Assembly (NCBI GenBank): GCA_032249695.1
Contig: JAVVHE010000012.1
Span: 30,420-94,419, forward strand
Reading direction: 5' to 3'
Length of the DNA: 64,000 nucleotides
Source of the DNA: JAVVHE01 sp032249695
Lineage (GTDB): Bacteria; Pseudomonadota; Alphaproteobacteria; Sphingomonadales; Sphingomonadaceae
Shown piece after piece: positions 52,499-61,135 of this stretch (position 1 is its first letter; each line of letters opens with the position of its first letter). The notes under the pieces were generated by a model, which was given only the letters and a program-made list of their open reading frames with translations, made no database searches and was not told where the DNA came from. The position numbers were made by a program, and so were the translations under genes.

Positions 52499-53336
52499 AA
52501 CCGTCGCTCTTGTTCGCGCGGCGGCGGCCGAACAGCAGGTTGCGTTCCTGCCGCGATCGCAGCGCGGCGTAATAGGCTTGGAGGAACGCACTCGGCGGCT
52601 CGCTGCCGGTCCACCCGATCCGGCGGCGGATGGTCATCGCGGTCACGTCGATCGCGGCGGGGTCGTCCTCGCGCAGCACGCGCTCAAGCGTCTGCAGCTC
52701 GTACACGCCATAGGCATCGAGCTGGGCGTCGGTGAAGGCGCAGCGCACGAGGCGGGCGAGGCCGCGGTCGCCCATGTCGGGCAGCAGCGCCGGGCGCGGC
52801 GCGCGGACGACCCAACTGCCCGCCACGAGATCGCCCGCGCGCAGCCGGTCGCGGTTGAGCCACGGGAACAGCACGAACACCGCAACCCACAGCACGCCTG
52901 CGCCAGCCGTCCAGCGGTCGACCTGCTCGCCCGAAATGCCCTGCGCCAACAGCGACAGCGGCAGGAACACTTCCAGCTCGCGCATCATGTTGCGCGCAGC
53001 GACGCTGGCGAAGCCCAGCCGCCCGCCGTCGCGCGCTGCGACGCGGATCTTCATCGCGCGCTTGCCCGGCGTGGCGCCGCGCCAGCCCGCCTCGAACAGC
53101 GTGAAATAGAAGTTCCGCAGCACGAAGCCGCCGACGATCCAGATGATGCCGACGGGCTCAAACCCCTGCCGCACCGACGCAAGCGCCGAGACCGCGGCGA
53201 TCGTCAGCAGCAGCAGCGTCCCCGCGATGACCAGCTGATCGAGGATGAAGGCAGCGACACGGTCGCCGCCGCCCGCAAGCTGCAATTCGATCGCGACGCC
53301 CTCGGGCGTCCGCAGTGTGCGAACGGGGCTGTTCAC
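52440..53336 (-). CDS. RDD family membrane protein (MoxR operon)
   Basis: This 298-residue protein has an RDD-type domain: VAAFILDQLVIAGTLLLLTI, EAGWRGATPGKRAMKIRV and several membrane segments, followed by a soluble C-terminal part. The GTG at 53336 overlaps the stop of the SpoIIM-like gene (GTGA). RDD proteins are membrane proteins of largely unknown role, and in alphaproteobacteria they often end a MoxR operon. The frame upstream of 53336 overlaps the previous gene and is not coding. Confidence 0.88.
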   Translation of the reverse strand: MNSPVRTLRTPEGVAIELQLAGGGDRVAAFILDQLVIAGTLLLLTIAAVSALASVRQGFEPVGIIWIVGGFVLRNFYFTLFEAGWRGATPGKRAMKIRVAARDGGRLGFASVAARNMMRELEVFLPLSLLAQGISGEQVDRWTAGAGVLWVAVFVLFPWLNRDRLRAGDLVAGSWVVRAPRPALLPDMGDRGLARLVRCAFTDAQLDAYGVYELQTLERVLREDDPAAIDVTAMTIRRRIGWTGSEPPSAFLQAYYAALRSRQERNLLFGRRRANKSDGSTPPSRDRLDRAAASAKPP

Positions 53337-54343
53337 GAGCTCCGCCGCCGCGGCAGATAGAGATAGACCAACCAGAACAGCCCCATGCCGGTCGCGATCG
53401 ACCAGCGCACGGCGTCCGACGTGATCAGCTGGCGCGCATAGCCCTCCAGCCCGCCGGCGACGAACAGCATCACCACCACGCCCAGCATCTGCGCGCCGGC
53501 CATCCGCCCCGCCCGGCCCAGCGCGGCGCGGCGCGTGGCGGCGCCGGGGAGAGCAATCGCACGCGCAATCGCGAGCCCGGCCCCGCCTGCGAGCACGATC
53601 GCCAAAAGCTCGGTCGACCCATGCACCATCAGCCAGCCAACGATGTTCGGGAGCAGCCCTTTCGACCCGTAGAGCCACAGGATCGCACCCAGCATCCCGC
53701 CCGTCTGCAGCAGCAGCAGCATCGTCGGCACGCCCAGCGCGAAGCCGAGCGCGAAGCACAGGATCGCGATACCCGCATTGTGCTGGAACAGCCACGCCGA
53801 GAACAGGCCGAGCCCCTGCGCGCCGTGGCCGCCGCGTTCGTAGAGACCGTCGCGCAGCATCCCGGCCGTCGCGCTCGGGTCCCGGCCGCCCGCGAGCTCG
53901 CCGGGCACGAAGGTGGAAAACCAGCTGCTGTCGCCCGCGCACAGCGACCAGCCCGCCACCGCCCCGACCAGCAGCAGCGTCAGAGCGACCAGCGTCTCGC
54001 GCCACAGCGATTGCGCGGCGGTGGGCCAGCCCCAAGCGAAAAAGCGCCGCGCCTCGGCCAGCACGCGGGCGCGGGTGCCGTAGACGAAGAAATAGGCGCG
54101 CGCGGCGAGCGCCTCCAGATACGCGACCAGCGCTGCATCGAGGCTGGTGTCGCGCGCGATCGACAGCGACGACAGCGTCGCACGGTAGAGCACGGGCAGT
54201 TCGGCGAGCTCGCCCGCATCGAGGTCCTTCAGCCCGCGCTTCTCCGCCCGCCCGATCAGTTCATCGAGCTTGATCCACACCGGCTCGCGCTCGGCGCGGA
54301 AGCGGCGCGCGCTCTGCGTCAGCGCAAGGTCGGCGGCGATCAC
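53333..54343 (-). CDS. stage II sporulation protein M (SpoIIM)-like membrane protein
   Basis: This 336-residue protein has a soluble N-terminal region (FRAEREPVWIKLDELI, RAYFFVYGTR) and about six membrane segments with GLFSAWLFQHNAGIAILCFALG and WLMVHGSTELLAI, typical of SpoIIM-like proteins. In non-sporulating bacteria they occur in MoxR operons with unknown role. The GTG at 54343 overlaps the DUF58 stop (GTGA). Confidence 0.88.
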   Translation of the reverse strand: MIAADLALTQSARRFRAEREPVWIKLDELIGRAEKRGLKDLDAGELAELPVLYRATLSSLSIARDTSLDAALVAYLEALAARAYFFVYGTRARVLAEARRFFAWGWPTAAQSLWRETLVALTLLLVGAVAGWSLCAGDSSWFSTFVPGELAGGRDPSATAGMLRDGLYERGGHGAQGLGLFSAWLFQHNAGIAILCFALGFALGVPTMLLLLQTGGMLGAILWLYGSKGLLPNIVGWLMVHGSTELLAIVLAGGAGLAIARAIALPGAATRRAALGRAGRMAGAQMLGVVVMLFVAGGLEGYARQLITSDAVRWSIATGMGLFWLVYLYLPRRRSS

Positions 54344-55647
54344 AGCGGCCTTACGCGCTTCAGTTCCAGATAGCGACGCGCGACCGCAGGCCCCAGCCGC
54401 GACCACGGCGCTTCCACAACCTCGGCGCCCATGCGGCGCAGGCGTTCGAGCACGATCCGCCGCTCGCGCAGCAGTCCGGCCGCGACGACTGCGCGGGTGA
54501 CGTCGGCCGGGCGCTCGGGGCGGCGCGCGACGTGGCCGCCCAGCTCCTCGTCGGCGAAGGTGACCGCGAGCAGCCGGTGGCGCTTCAAGAGCGGTGCCGC
54601 GGCGCGCAGCATCAGTTCGGCGCCGATCGGGTCGACGAAATCGGTGAACAGCAGGATCAGCGTCGGGCGGGTCAGCGCCTGCCCCAGCCTTGACAGGCCG
54701 AGCGTGAAATTGGTCTCCGCCTCGGCATAATCGAGCCCGCCCGTCGCGGCCTGCAGCTGCGCGAAGGCGTGCGCGCCGTGGGTAGGCGGCAGATGCGCGC
54801 GCGGGGTGCGGTCAAAGCCGAACAGCCCGACGCGGTCGCCCGATCGCAGCGCGACGTAGCCCGTCAACAGCGCGGCGGTGATCGCGCGATCGAGCCGCGC
54901 GACGCCCGCGAGGGGTTGCGCCATCAGCCGCCCGCAATCGATCGCGAGCATCACCGCAGCGTCACGCTCGACCCGAGTCTCCTTGGCGATCAGCTGGACG
55001 TGGCGCGCGCTCGTCTTCCAGTCGATGCGGCGCTTGTCCTCGCCCGCGCGCCAGGGGCCTAGCGCATCGAACTCCAGGCTGTCGCCGCGTATCGGCTCGA
55101 CATGCTGGCCGACCTCTGCGTCCATCGCGAGCAGGCGCGGCGCTTCCTGCCGGACGGGACGGATGTCGGGGAGCACGCTGACGGGCTGGGGCTCCCCCGC
55201 CCGGCGCTGCCGCCAAGCGAGGCCGAGCGGCCCACGCCAGCGCAGGTCGGCGGGGCCAGCGGCCGCGGGGCCGCGGCGCCGGGCGGTGACACGGACATGG
55301 GTTTCGCCAGCGGTGGCGCCCGGCACAGCGATCCGCCCGCAATCGGGTGCGCTGAGGCGCGCGCTTGCCATGAGCGCGGCCTCCGCGGGCGCGGCGCGCC
55401 CCGTCCACGCCCAGCGCAGCAGCACATGCCCGGTTTCGCCGACGAACAGCGTCGCCGGCACGTGCAGCGTGGCGTCCAGCGAGCGGCGGCCGGGAGCGAG
55501 CAGTGCGTCGGCTCCGCCCAGCGCGAGGCAGAAGGCGATCCAGCCGACGGGCAGCAGCCACAGATCGGGCCGGGCCCCGGCGATGCCGAGCGCCAGCGGT
55601 GCGCCGAGCGCCATCATCAGGATCAGCCGCTCGCTCGGGTAGATCAC
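54340..55647 (-). CDS. DUF58 domain protein
   Basis: This 435-residue protein has two N-terminal membrane segments and the DUF58 core DALGPWRAGEDKRRIDWKTSARH, then a vWA-like part (AAVMLAIDCGRLM, GLFGFDRTPRAH, ILLFTDFVD). DUF58 proteins work with MoxR AAA ATPases, probably assembling or remodelling envelope complexes. The GTG start overlaps the moxR stop. Confidence 0.9.
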   Translation of the reverse strand: MIYPSERLILMMALGAPLALGIAGARPDLWLLPVGWIAFCLALGGADALLAPGRRSLDATLHVPATLFVGETGHVLLRWAWTGRAAPAEAALMASARLSAPDCGRIAVPGATAGETHVRVTARRRGPAAAGPADLRWRGPLGLAWRQRRAGEPQPVSVLPDIRPVRQEAPRLLAMDAEVGQHVEPIRGDSLEFDALGPWRAGEDKRRIDWKTSARHVQLIAKETRVERDAAVMLAIDCGRLMAQPLAGVARLDRAITAALLTGYVALRSGDRVGLFGFDRTPRAHLPPTHGAHAFAQLQAATGGLDYAEAETNFTLGLSRLGQALTRPTLILLFTDFVDPIGAELMLRAAAPLLKRHRLLAVTFADEELGGHVARRPERPADVTRAVVAAGLLRERRIVLERLRRMGAEVVEAPWSRLGPAVARRYLELKRVRPL

Positions 55648-56600
55648 CGCGGCGCGTCCACCCGCTCCAGCAGGTCGGCGACGATCTGGTCGACCGTGCG
55701 GCCGTCAATCTCGGCTGCGGGCGACAGGATCAGGCGGTGGCGCAGCAGCGCGGGGGCGAGCGCCTTGACGTCATCGGGCAGCACATATTCCCGCCCATCA
55801 AGCGCAGCCGCCGCGCGCGCAGCCGCCGCCAGCATCGCCCCCGCTCGCGGCGAGGCGCCGACGGCCAGGTCCTGCGTCTCGCGAGTCGCGCGGATGATGC
55901 GCACGATATAGTCCGCGACCGGCGGGGCGAGCGTCAGCTGCGAGATCGCGCAGGCGGCGGCAGCCAGGCTCGCAGCGTCGGCGGCCGGCTCGACTCCCCA
56001 GTCGCCCGCGCTGCGCCGTGCGGTCGCCGAGCCGTGGCCGGTGACGATCGACAGCTCCTCCTCGGCGCTGGGATAGCTGACGGTCAGCTTGAACAGGAAA
56101 CGATCGAGCTGCGCCTCGGGCAGCGGATAGACGCCCTGATGCTCAATGGGATTCTGCGTCGCGATGACCAGGAAGCGCGGGCTGAGCGAATGAGTGGTGC
56201 CGTCGATCGTCACCGCGCGCTCCTGCATCGCTTCCAGAAGCGCAGCCTGAGTTTTGGGCGGCGTGCGGTTGATCTCGTCGGCGAGCAGGATCTCGGTGAA
56301 GATCGGTCCGCGGGTCAGCGTGAACTGGCTCGTCTGGAAGTTGAACAGGTTCGATCCCAGGATGTCGCCCGGCATCAGATCGGGCGTGAACTGGATGCGG
56401 CCGAACTCCAGCCCCAGCGCGCGCGCGAAGCTGCCCGCAAGCAGCGTCTTGCCCACGCCCGGCGGGCCTTCCATCAGCACGTGCCCGCCCGCGAACAAGG
56501 CAGTCAGCAGCAGCCGGGTGACGCCGCGCTGGCCGACGACCGCCTTCGCCACCTGCGCTTCGATCGCCTGCGCGAGGATGCCTGCTTCAGCGACGGTCAT
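55644..56600 (-). CDS. MoxR-type AAA+ ATPase
   Basis: This 318-residue ATPase has Walker A GPPGVGKT at 45-52, Walker B LLADEINR, the sensor region VIATQNPIEHQGVYPLPEAQLDRF and an AAA lid domain. MoxR proteins act as chaperone-like ATPases with DUF58/vWA partners. It is the central gene of the operon DUF4129-DUF4350-MoxR-DUF58-SpoIIM-RDD, all with overlapping ends; it overlaps DUF4350 by 14 bases. Confidence 0.94.
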   Translation of the reverse strand: MTVAEAGILAQAIEAQVAKAVVGQRGVTRLLLTALFAGGHVLMEGPPGVGKTLLAGSFARALGLEFGRIQFTPDLMPGDILGSNLFNFQTSQFTLTRGPIFTEILLADEINRTPPKTQAALLEAMQERAVTIDGTTHSLSPRFLVIATQNPIEHQGVYPLPEAQLDRFLFKLTVSYPSAEEELSIVTGHGSATARRSAGDWGVEPAADAASLAAAACAISQLTLAPPVADYIVRIIRATRETQDLAVGASPRAGAMLAAAARAAAALDGREYVLPDDVKALAPALLRHRLILSPAAEIDGRTVDQIVADLLERVDAPR

Positions 56601-57819
56601 GCGATCGAGTCCAATCCCAGAGGTCCTGCGCGGCCTTGAGCGCCGCGGCGGGCGTTTGCGCGTCGCGCGCGGCGGCGCTCAGCGTGACGAGCGCGTCGGG
56701 CGCGCGGCGGCGGCTGTAGCGCTCGCCGATCATCGCTTCATAGCGGGTCGCGAACTGGGCCTCGGCGCGCGCCTGCGCTGCAAGGTCGGCGGCGTTTTCG
56801 ATCAGCTGGCCCGGCCCGAAACCATAGGCGCGCTCGCGCTCGCGGTCGATCGGCCCGAAGCGCGCCGACGCGCGCCACAGCGCGGCGAGCGCTGCAGCGC
56901 CAAGTGCGAGCGTCACTCCGAGATAGGGCGGCTCCAGCGCCAGCCGTGCGAGATTGGGCGTGCGCCCCAGGCCCACGAATGTCACGTCCCACACCGCGCG
57001 GTTGCCGTTCGGGAGCGCGTGGATCAGCGCTACTGCGCGCCGCGCGGCTTCGGGCGAGGTGAGCGCCTGGTTCGAAATCAGGTCCGGGTCGGCCAGCACC
57101 CACACCGGCTTGCCCGGCACCTTGCCCAGCACGATGCCGCCATCGGTCGCGATCAGCGGTTCCAGCCTGCCGTAGGGCGGCTGGTCCTCGCCATCGCCGG
57201 GCACCAATGGCCGCACCTGCGGAGCGATGCCGTCGGGCAGCTTGCGCGGCGGTGGTGGCGAGGTGCGGATCAGGAGCAGCTTGCGCGGGGCCGGGAAGCT
57301 GAGGCGGGCGGCGGGCCAGACGAGCCGCTCACCCTTACGCGCGTCGCGGTAGGTGACGTTGAACGTCGCGCCGCCCGCGGTGATCGGCAGGACATCGGTC
57401 TGCGCCGGGCCATTCACTCGCACCCAGCCGCGACGGTTGGGATCCATCCCGACGAACCATTTGTCGAGAATGACCAGCGTCGGCTTGCCCGGGCGCAGGC
57501 CGATGAGCGCGTCGGCGCTCGATTGCGATTGCGGGGTGACGATCAGCAGCGGAGCCGCGACCGCCGCGCCGCGATTGCGGACGATGCGGGGCGACGATTC
57601 TCCCTCTGACGCGGCGAGCAGGCGCGCGACGCCCTGGAATCCGGTGCCGTTGATCGCGAGCGCGTGGGCATTGCCGTCCTCGCCAGAGCGGAACTCGTCG
57701 CCGAATGCCATCAGCAGGATCAGCGCCGCCGCCCCGATCGCGGCCGCAGCGGCAGCCGCCAGACCGATGCGGCTGAGGAAGGCCGGCGGGCCGGGCGAGG
57801 CGGTGGCGGGTTGGCTCAT
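56587..57819 (-). CDS. DUF4350 domain protein
   Basis: This 410-residue protein has an N-terminal membrane segment (GLAAAAAAAIGAAALILLM), a periplasmic DUF4350 domain (NGTGFQGVARLLAASEGES, WVLADPDLISNQAL) and a C-terminal membrane segment (VTLALGAAALAALW). Function unknown, linked to MoxR. The ATG at 57819 overlaps the DUF4129 stop (ATGA) and is preferred to an upstream in-frame ATG. Confidence 0.87.
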   Translation of the reverse strand: MSQPATASPGPPAFLSRIGLAAAAAAAIGAAALILLMAFGDEFRSGEDGNAHALAINGTGFQGVARLLAASEGESSPRIVRNRGAAVAAPLLIVTPQSQSSADALIGLRPGKPTLVILDKWFVGMDPNRRGWVRVNGPAQTDVLPITAGGATFNVTYRDARKGERLVWPAARLSFPAPRKLLLIRTSPPPPRKLPDGIAPQVRPLVPGDGEDQPPYGRLEPLIATDGGIVLGKVPGKPVWVLADPDLISNQALTSPEAARRAVALIHALPNGNRAVWDVTFVGLGRTPNLARLALEPPYLGVTLALGAAALAALWRASARFGPIDRERERAYGFGPGQLIENAADLAAQARAEAQFATRYEAMIGERYSRRRAPDALVTLSAAARDAQTPAAALKAAQDLWDWTRSHDRR

Positions 57820-58445
57820 GCCGCCTTCAGCCCCGCGACGCCCGCATAGGCCGCGCGCGCCCGCTCCCACCCGTCGCGCGCCACCTCCAACCCTGCGAAC
57901 AGCCCCGCCTCGGCGACCGTCGCGATCTGGCCGAAGGCACCAGCCACGTCGGGAGGCAGCACGGGCAGGCGGGCGATCTCGCGCGCGGTGAGGCTGCGCC
58001 GCACCTCACCGGGGCGGCCGCGGTCGATGTCGGCGACGCTCTTCAGCAGCAGCAGATGCGCCGCCTCGCCATAGCGGCCCTCGGCGGCGAGCCGGTCGGC
58101 GTCGGCGAGCGCAACCGCAGCAGCGCGCCCCTCCGGCCGCCACCAGTCCGCAGTGGGGCGGCCGCGCGCGGCTACGCCGAATGACAGGCGGCGCGCCGAG
58201 ACATAGCGGTAGGCCGCCGTCAGGATCACCGCCACCAGCACGGCCACGCCCGCCCAGAACAGCAGCTGGACCGCCATCGGCTTGTGGCCGAGCCACTCGA
58301 TCAGCCGGTCGAGCCAAGTGGGAGACTTCGGCTTGTCGATCAGCGCCGGCGGCAGCGCGCGCTGGATGTCGCCCGCGCGCAGCAGCTCGGCGAACGCCCG
58401 GTCCACGGCCGGATCGGGCGGTGGAGTAGGGGGCGGCGCCGACAT
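57816..58445 (-). CDS. DUF4129 domain protein
   Basis: This 209-residue protein has a Pro-rich start (MSAPPPTPPPDP), one membrane segment (QLLFWAGVAVLVAVILTAA) and a C-terminal DUF4129-like helical domain (DRLAAEGRYGEAAHLLLLKSV, LTAREIARL). It is the first gene of the minus-strand MoxR operon. The promoter must lie in the short divergent spacer before zauP (58446-58568), where nothing clear is seen. Confidence 0.87.
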   Translation of the reverse strand: MSAPPPTPPPDPAVDRAFAELLRAGDIQRALPPALIDKPKSPTWLDRLIEWLGHKPMAVQLLFWAGVAVLVAVILTAAYRYVSARRLSFGVAARGRPTADWWRPEGRAAAVALADADRLAAEGRYGEAAHLLLLKSVADIDRGRPGEVRRSLTAREIARLPVLPPDVAGAFGQIATVAEAGLFAGLEVARDGWERARAAYAGVAGLKAA

Positions 58446-58568
58446 TGCGTCGAACCTTAATGGCCGCGTTCCGCCCGCGCTACGCAGGATCGGCGGGGAT
58501 GCGGCGACATGGGCTTGCGCTTGCTCGCCAGTCGTTGCGGCGCACGCGGGCCGGGCCTAGCGTTCGGC

Positions 58569-58763
58569 ATGGGTGCAGCCGATCAGGACGCGGAGCCGGT
58601 GGGGCGGCTGCGGAGCGCGGCCGGGCGCGCCCGCGTCGCCGCCGAGCGGCTTCTTGCGCGGGCCGAACGCGCGGCGGCGATCGAAGCGGCGGCCGCAAGC
58701 GCACTCGCGCGGATCGAGCAGCTGCTGGCGGCCGAGCACGATCGGGACAGCGCCGATGGCTGA
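58569..58763 (+). CDS. zauP: small coiled-coil protein upstream of zapA, ZauP-like
   Basis: This 64-residue protein (MGAADQDAEPVGRLRSAAGR at its start) is almost entirely charged or Ala-rich helix, fitting a coiled coil, with no membrane segment. Caulobacter has a coiled-coil partner, ZauP, encoded just upstream of zapA, that focuses the Z ring with ZapA. Position, size and composition match; sequence homology could not be checked. It overlaps zapA by eight bases. An in-frame start at 58509 is less likely. Confidence 0.6.
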   Translation: MGAADQDAEPVGRLRSAAGRARVAAERLLARAERAAAIEAAAASALARIEQLLAAEHDRDSADG

Positions 58764-59031
58764 GGTGACGGTGCGCGTCGGCGGGCGCAGCTATGCGCTC
58801 GCCTGCAAGCCCGGCGGCGAGGGGCGGATCGCGGCGCTGGCGTCGGCGGTTGATGAGGAGACGCAGCGGCTGACCGCAACGCTGGGGCCGATGGCGGAAG
58901 GGCAGCTGCTGCTCGCAGCTGCGCTGAACCTCGCCGACCGGCTGCAGCGCGCCGAGGCTGGGCTGGAGGAGGCGGCCGCCTCGGTCGAGGCGCTCGCGGC
59001 GCTGCTTGAAGCCGCGGCTGGCGAGGCTTAG
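58756..59031 (+). CDS. zapA: cell division protein ZapA
   Basis: ZapA binds FtsZ and bundles protofilaments. The 91-residue product has the ZapA N-terminal domain (MAEVTVRVGGRSYALACKPG, RIAALASAVDEETQRL) and a C-terminal coiled coil (LNLADRLQRAEAGLEEAAA). The ATG at 58756 lies inside the end of the preceding small gene. A 6S RNA candidate and 5-formyltetrahydrofolate cyclo-ligase follow, the classical zapA neighbourhood. Confidence 0.92.
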   Translation: MAEVTVRVGGRSYALACKPGGEGRIAALASAVDEETQRLTATLGPMAEGQLLLAAALNLADRLQRAEAGLEEAAASVEALAALLEAAAGEA

Positions 59032-59041
59032 CTTGGCCGCG

Positions 59042-59206
59042 GCGGGTACTGCCGGGTGCGAGCCTTTGCGAACATCCCTGAGGCGATACAAACATGAACG
59101 GGGACTGTCCCTGTCCGGGTCTTGGCCCGAGGCACACGGTTCCCACCTGATGCCTATGGCGTCAGAGGATCTTGCGGCCAACGGCCCACGCGGTCCCGCC
59201 ACCCGC
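59042..59206 (+). ncRNA. ssrS: 6S RNA (SsrS) candidate
   Basis: The gap between zapA and the 5-formyltetrahydrofolate cyclo-ligase gene is the conserved site of 6S RNA, which binds RNA polymerase. The ends pair (GCGGGT 59042-59047 with ACCCGC 59201-59206) with further pairing inside. A clear hairpin CTGATGCC/GGCGTCAG (59147-59154 with 59158-59165) has a TAT loop. The less GC-rich middle (GGCGATACAAACATGAACGG) fits the central bubble. Limits are approximate; no covariance model was run. Confidence 0.75.
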
Positions 59207-59214
59207 TGCTTCCG

Positions 59215-59775
59215 TTGACCGGCGCCGGCGCTGCACCCGGCGGGCTGAAGCGCGCGCTGCGGCGCGATCTGCGCGCGGTGCGGGCGGCTGCCGTCGCCGG
59301 GCTGGACGCCGCCCAGCGCGGCGCCGCGGCCGAGGCTGTGGCCGAATACGTGCGTCCGCTGCTCCGCGCGCCGGTCGGCGCCTATGCAGCCGCCGGCGAC
59401 GAGATCGACCCCGCGCCAGCTGCGCCCGGGGCGGCGCTGCCGTGGTTCGAGCATGAGGGGCCGCCGATGCGGTTCCGCCTCGGCCCGCCGACGCACCAGC
59501 ACCGCTTCGGCCCGCAGCCCGGCCCGGACGCGCCGCTCGTCGAACCCATGACGCTGCTCGTGCCGCTGCTCGCCTGCACGCCCGCTGGCATCCGCCTCGG
59601 CCAGGGCGGTGGCTTTTATGACCGCTATCTCGCGGCGCGCGCCGACCGCGGCGACATGACGGTGGTCGGATGTGCGTGGGACTGCCAAGTGGTCGACGAC
59701 CTGCCCACGGAGCCGCACGACATGGCGCTCGACTGGATTGCCACCCCCACCCGCCTGATCCGCTGCCGCGCATGA
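59215..59775 (+). CDS. fthC: 5-formyltetrahydrofolate cyclo-ligase
   Basis: This enzyme (YgfA/FAU1 type) converts 5-formyl-THF to 5,10-methenyl-THF with ATP. The TTG at 59215 gives 186 residues, the usual length, starting MTGAGAAPGGLKRALRRDLR. The signature GQGGGFYDRYLA and VPLLACTPAGIRLG are present. A longer frame from 59122 would cover the 6S RNA candidate. The stop overlaps DUF2842 (ATGA). Confidence 0.93.
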   Translation: MTGAGAAPGGLKRALRRDLRAVRAAAVAGLDAAQRGAAAEAVAEYVRPLLRAPVGAYAAAGDEIDPAPAAPGAALPWFEHEGPPMRFRLGPPTHQHRFGPQPGPDAPLVEPMTLLVPLLACTPAGIRLGQGGGFYDRYLAARADRGDMTVVGCAWDCQVVDDLPTEPHDMALDWIATPTRLIRCRA

Positions 59776-60008
59776 GCCCGAACGTCCGCAAGCCGGTCGG
59801 CATCATGGTGATCGTGTTCGGTATCGCGGCCTACGCGCTCGCCGTCGCAAGCCTGTCTGGCTGGATCGGCCAGCTGCACGTGCTGCTGGAGCTGCCGATC
59901 TACCTCGTGCTCGGCATCGCGTGGGTGCCGCTGCTGATGCCCGTCGCGCGGTGGATGGAGACCGGCCGGTTCACACGCCCGCGCGCGACCGCTAAGCCCG
60001 GGGCATGA
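59772..60008 (+). CDS. DUF2842 membrane protein
   Basis: This 78-residue protein has two membrane segments (IMVIVFGIAAYALAVASLS and LLELPIYLVLGIAWVPLL), the DUF2842 layout typical of alphaproteobacteria. The ATG at 59772 overlaps the preceding stop and its own stop overlaps the next ATG, so it is cotranslated with its neighbours. Function unknown. Confidence 0.87.
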   Translation: MSPNVRKPVGIMVIVFGIAAYALAVASLSGWIGQLHVLLELPIYLVLGIAWVPLLMPVARWMETGRFTRPRATAKPGA

Positions 60009-60883
60009 CGGAGAGCCTGACGGTCGGCGTGATCGGCGCCGGGTTGATGGGGAACGGAATCGCGCACGTGTCGGCGCTGGCGGGGCACCGCGTGCTGCTC
60101 GCCGACGTGAGCGTCGAGCGCGCCGAGGCCGGGAAGGCAACTGCGGCCAGGAACATCGCGCGTCAGGTCGGCAAGGGCCACATCGAGGCTGCGGCGGCCG
60201 AAGCGGCGCTGGCGCGGATCGAATGCCAGGGCAGCACCGCGCGGTTCGGCGAATGCGAGCTTGTCATCGAAGCCGCGACCGAGCGCGAGGAACTGAAGGC
60301 GCGCATCTTCGCCGATGTGGCCAAGGTGATGCGCGACGACGCAGTGCTCGCGTCGAACACCTCGTCCATCAGCATCACGCGCATGGCCGCCGCCTCGGGC
60401 CGCGCCGATCGCTTCATCGGCGTGCATTTTTTCAACCCCGTGCCGCTGATGGCGCTCGTTGAGATCATCCGCGGCCTCGCCACATCCGACGAGACCTACG
60501 CGCGCGCTGAGGCCTACGTGCGCGGGCTGGGCAAACAGGCGATCAGCGCGGGCGACCGGGCGGGTTTTATCGTCAACCGCATCCTGTGCCCGATGGTGAA
60601 CGAGGCGATCTTCGCGCTCGATGAAGGCCTTGGCAGCGTCGAGGACATCGACCTCGGGATGCGGCTCGGCGCCTCGCACCCGATGGGCCCGCTGACGCTT
60701 GCCGACTATGTTGGCCTCGACACGCTGCTGGCGGTGATGGAAGTGCTGCACCGCGATCTTGGAGACGACAAATACCGCCCCGCGCCGCTGTTGCGGAAAT
60801 ATGTAGAAGCGGGTTGGTTCGGGCGCAAATCGGGCCGCGGCTTTTACGATTATTCCGGCGCGCAGCCGGTACCGACGCGCTAG
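60005..60883 (+). CDS. 3-hydroxybutyryl-CoA dehydrogenase
   Basis: This is a 292-residue NAD-dependent 3-hydroxyacyl-CoA dehydrogenase. It has VGVIGAGLMGNGIAHVSALA (NAD site), VIEAATEREELKARIF, SNTSSISIT, the catalytic GVHFFNPVPLMALVEII and the C-terminal NRILCPMVNEAIFAL. Length fits the single-domain hbd/paaH class. With the thiolase at 30779 it supports fatty acid or hydroxybutyrate metabolism. Confidence 0.94.
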   Translation: MTESLTVGVIGAGLMGNGIAHVSALAGHRVLLADVSVERAEAGKATAARNIARQVGKGHIEAAAAEAALARIECQGSTARFGECELVIEAATEREELKARIFADVAKVMRDDAVLASNTSSISITRMAAASGRADRFIGVHFFNPVPLMALVEIIRGLATSDETYARAEAYVRGLGKQAISAGDRAGFIVNRILCPMVNEAIFALDEGLGSVEDIDLGMRLGASHPMGPLTLADYVGLDTLLAVMEVLHRDLGDDKYRPAPLLRKYVEAGWFGRKSGRGFYDYSGAQPVPTR

Positions 60884-61095
60884 TGGCCGAAGACAGCATC
60901 GCCCTGAGGGCTTGCGGCGGCGGAAGCTTCCAATAAACCGTGGCCAGTCCAGCGCCGCATTGCCAGATCGAGGTCGGCGGCAAGCCGCGCCACACGAGCG
61001 ATCAGGACCGCGAAGTGCGTCTTCGCTCCGCAGGTGCCAATGACCGTCGCCGCGCAGACTAGATAACCGTCCAGACCACGCACCCCAGCGCGCAT
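60880..61095 (-). CDS. possible 71-residue hypothetical protein
   Basis: A minus-strand ORF starts at ATG 61095 and ends over the stop of the dehydrogenase gene. The predicted protein (LDGYLVCAATVIGTCGAKTH, then FAVLIARVARLAADLDLAM) has plausible composition and few rare residues, but no family is recognised and the ribosome site is weak. It would fill an otherwise empty 252-base gap. Confidence 0.3.
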   Translation of the reverse strand: MRAGVRGLDGYLVCAATVIGTCGAKTHFAVLIARVARLAADLDLAMRRWTGHGLLEASAAASPQGDAVFGH

Positions 61096-61135
61096 CTTTC
61101 GGAACCCGCCGGCCCGCGCGGCGGTTCAGCCCGAC

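Noticed and set aside
59122..59214. Longer N-terminus of 5-formyltetrahydrofolate cyclo-ligase
   Set aside because: These codons coincide with the 3' half of the 6S RNA candidate and make the protein longer than the family.
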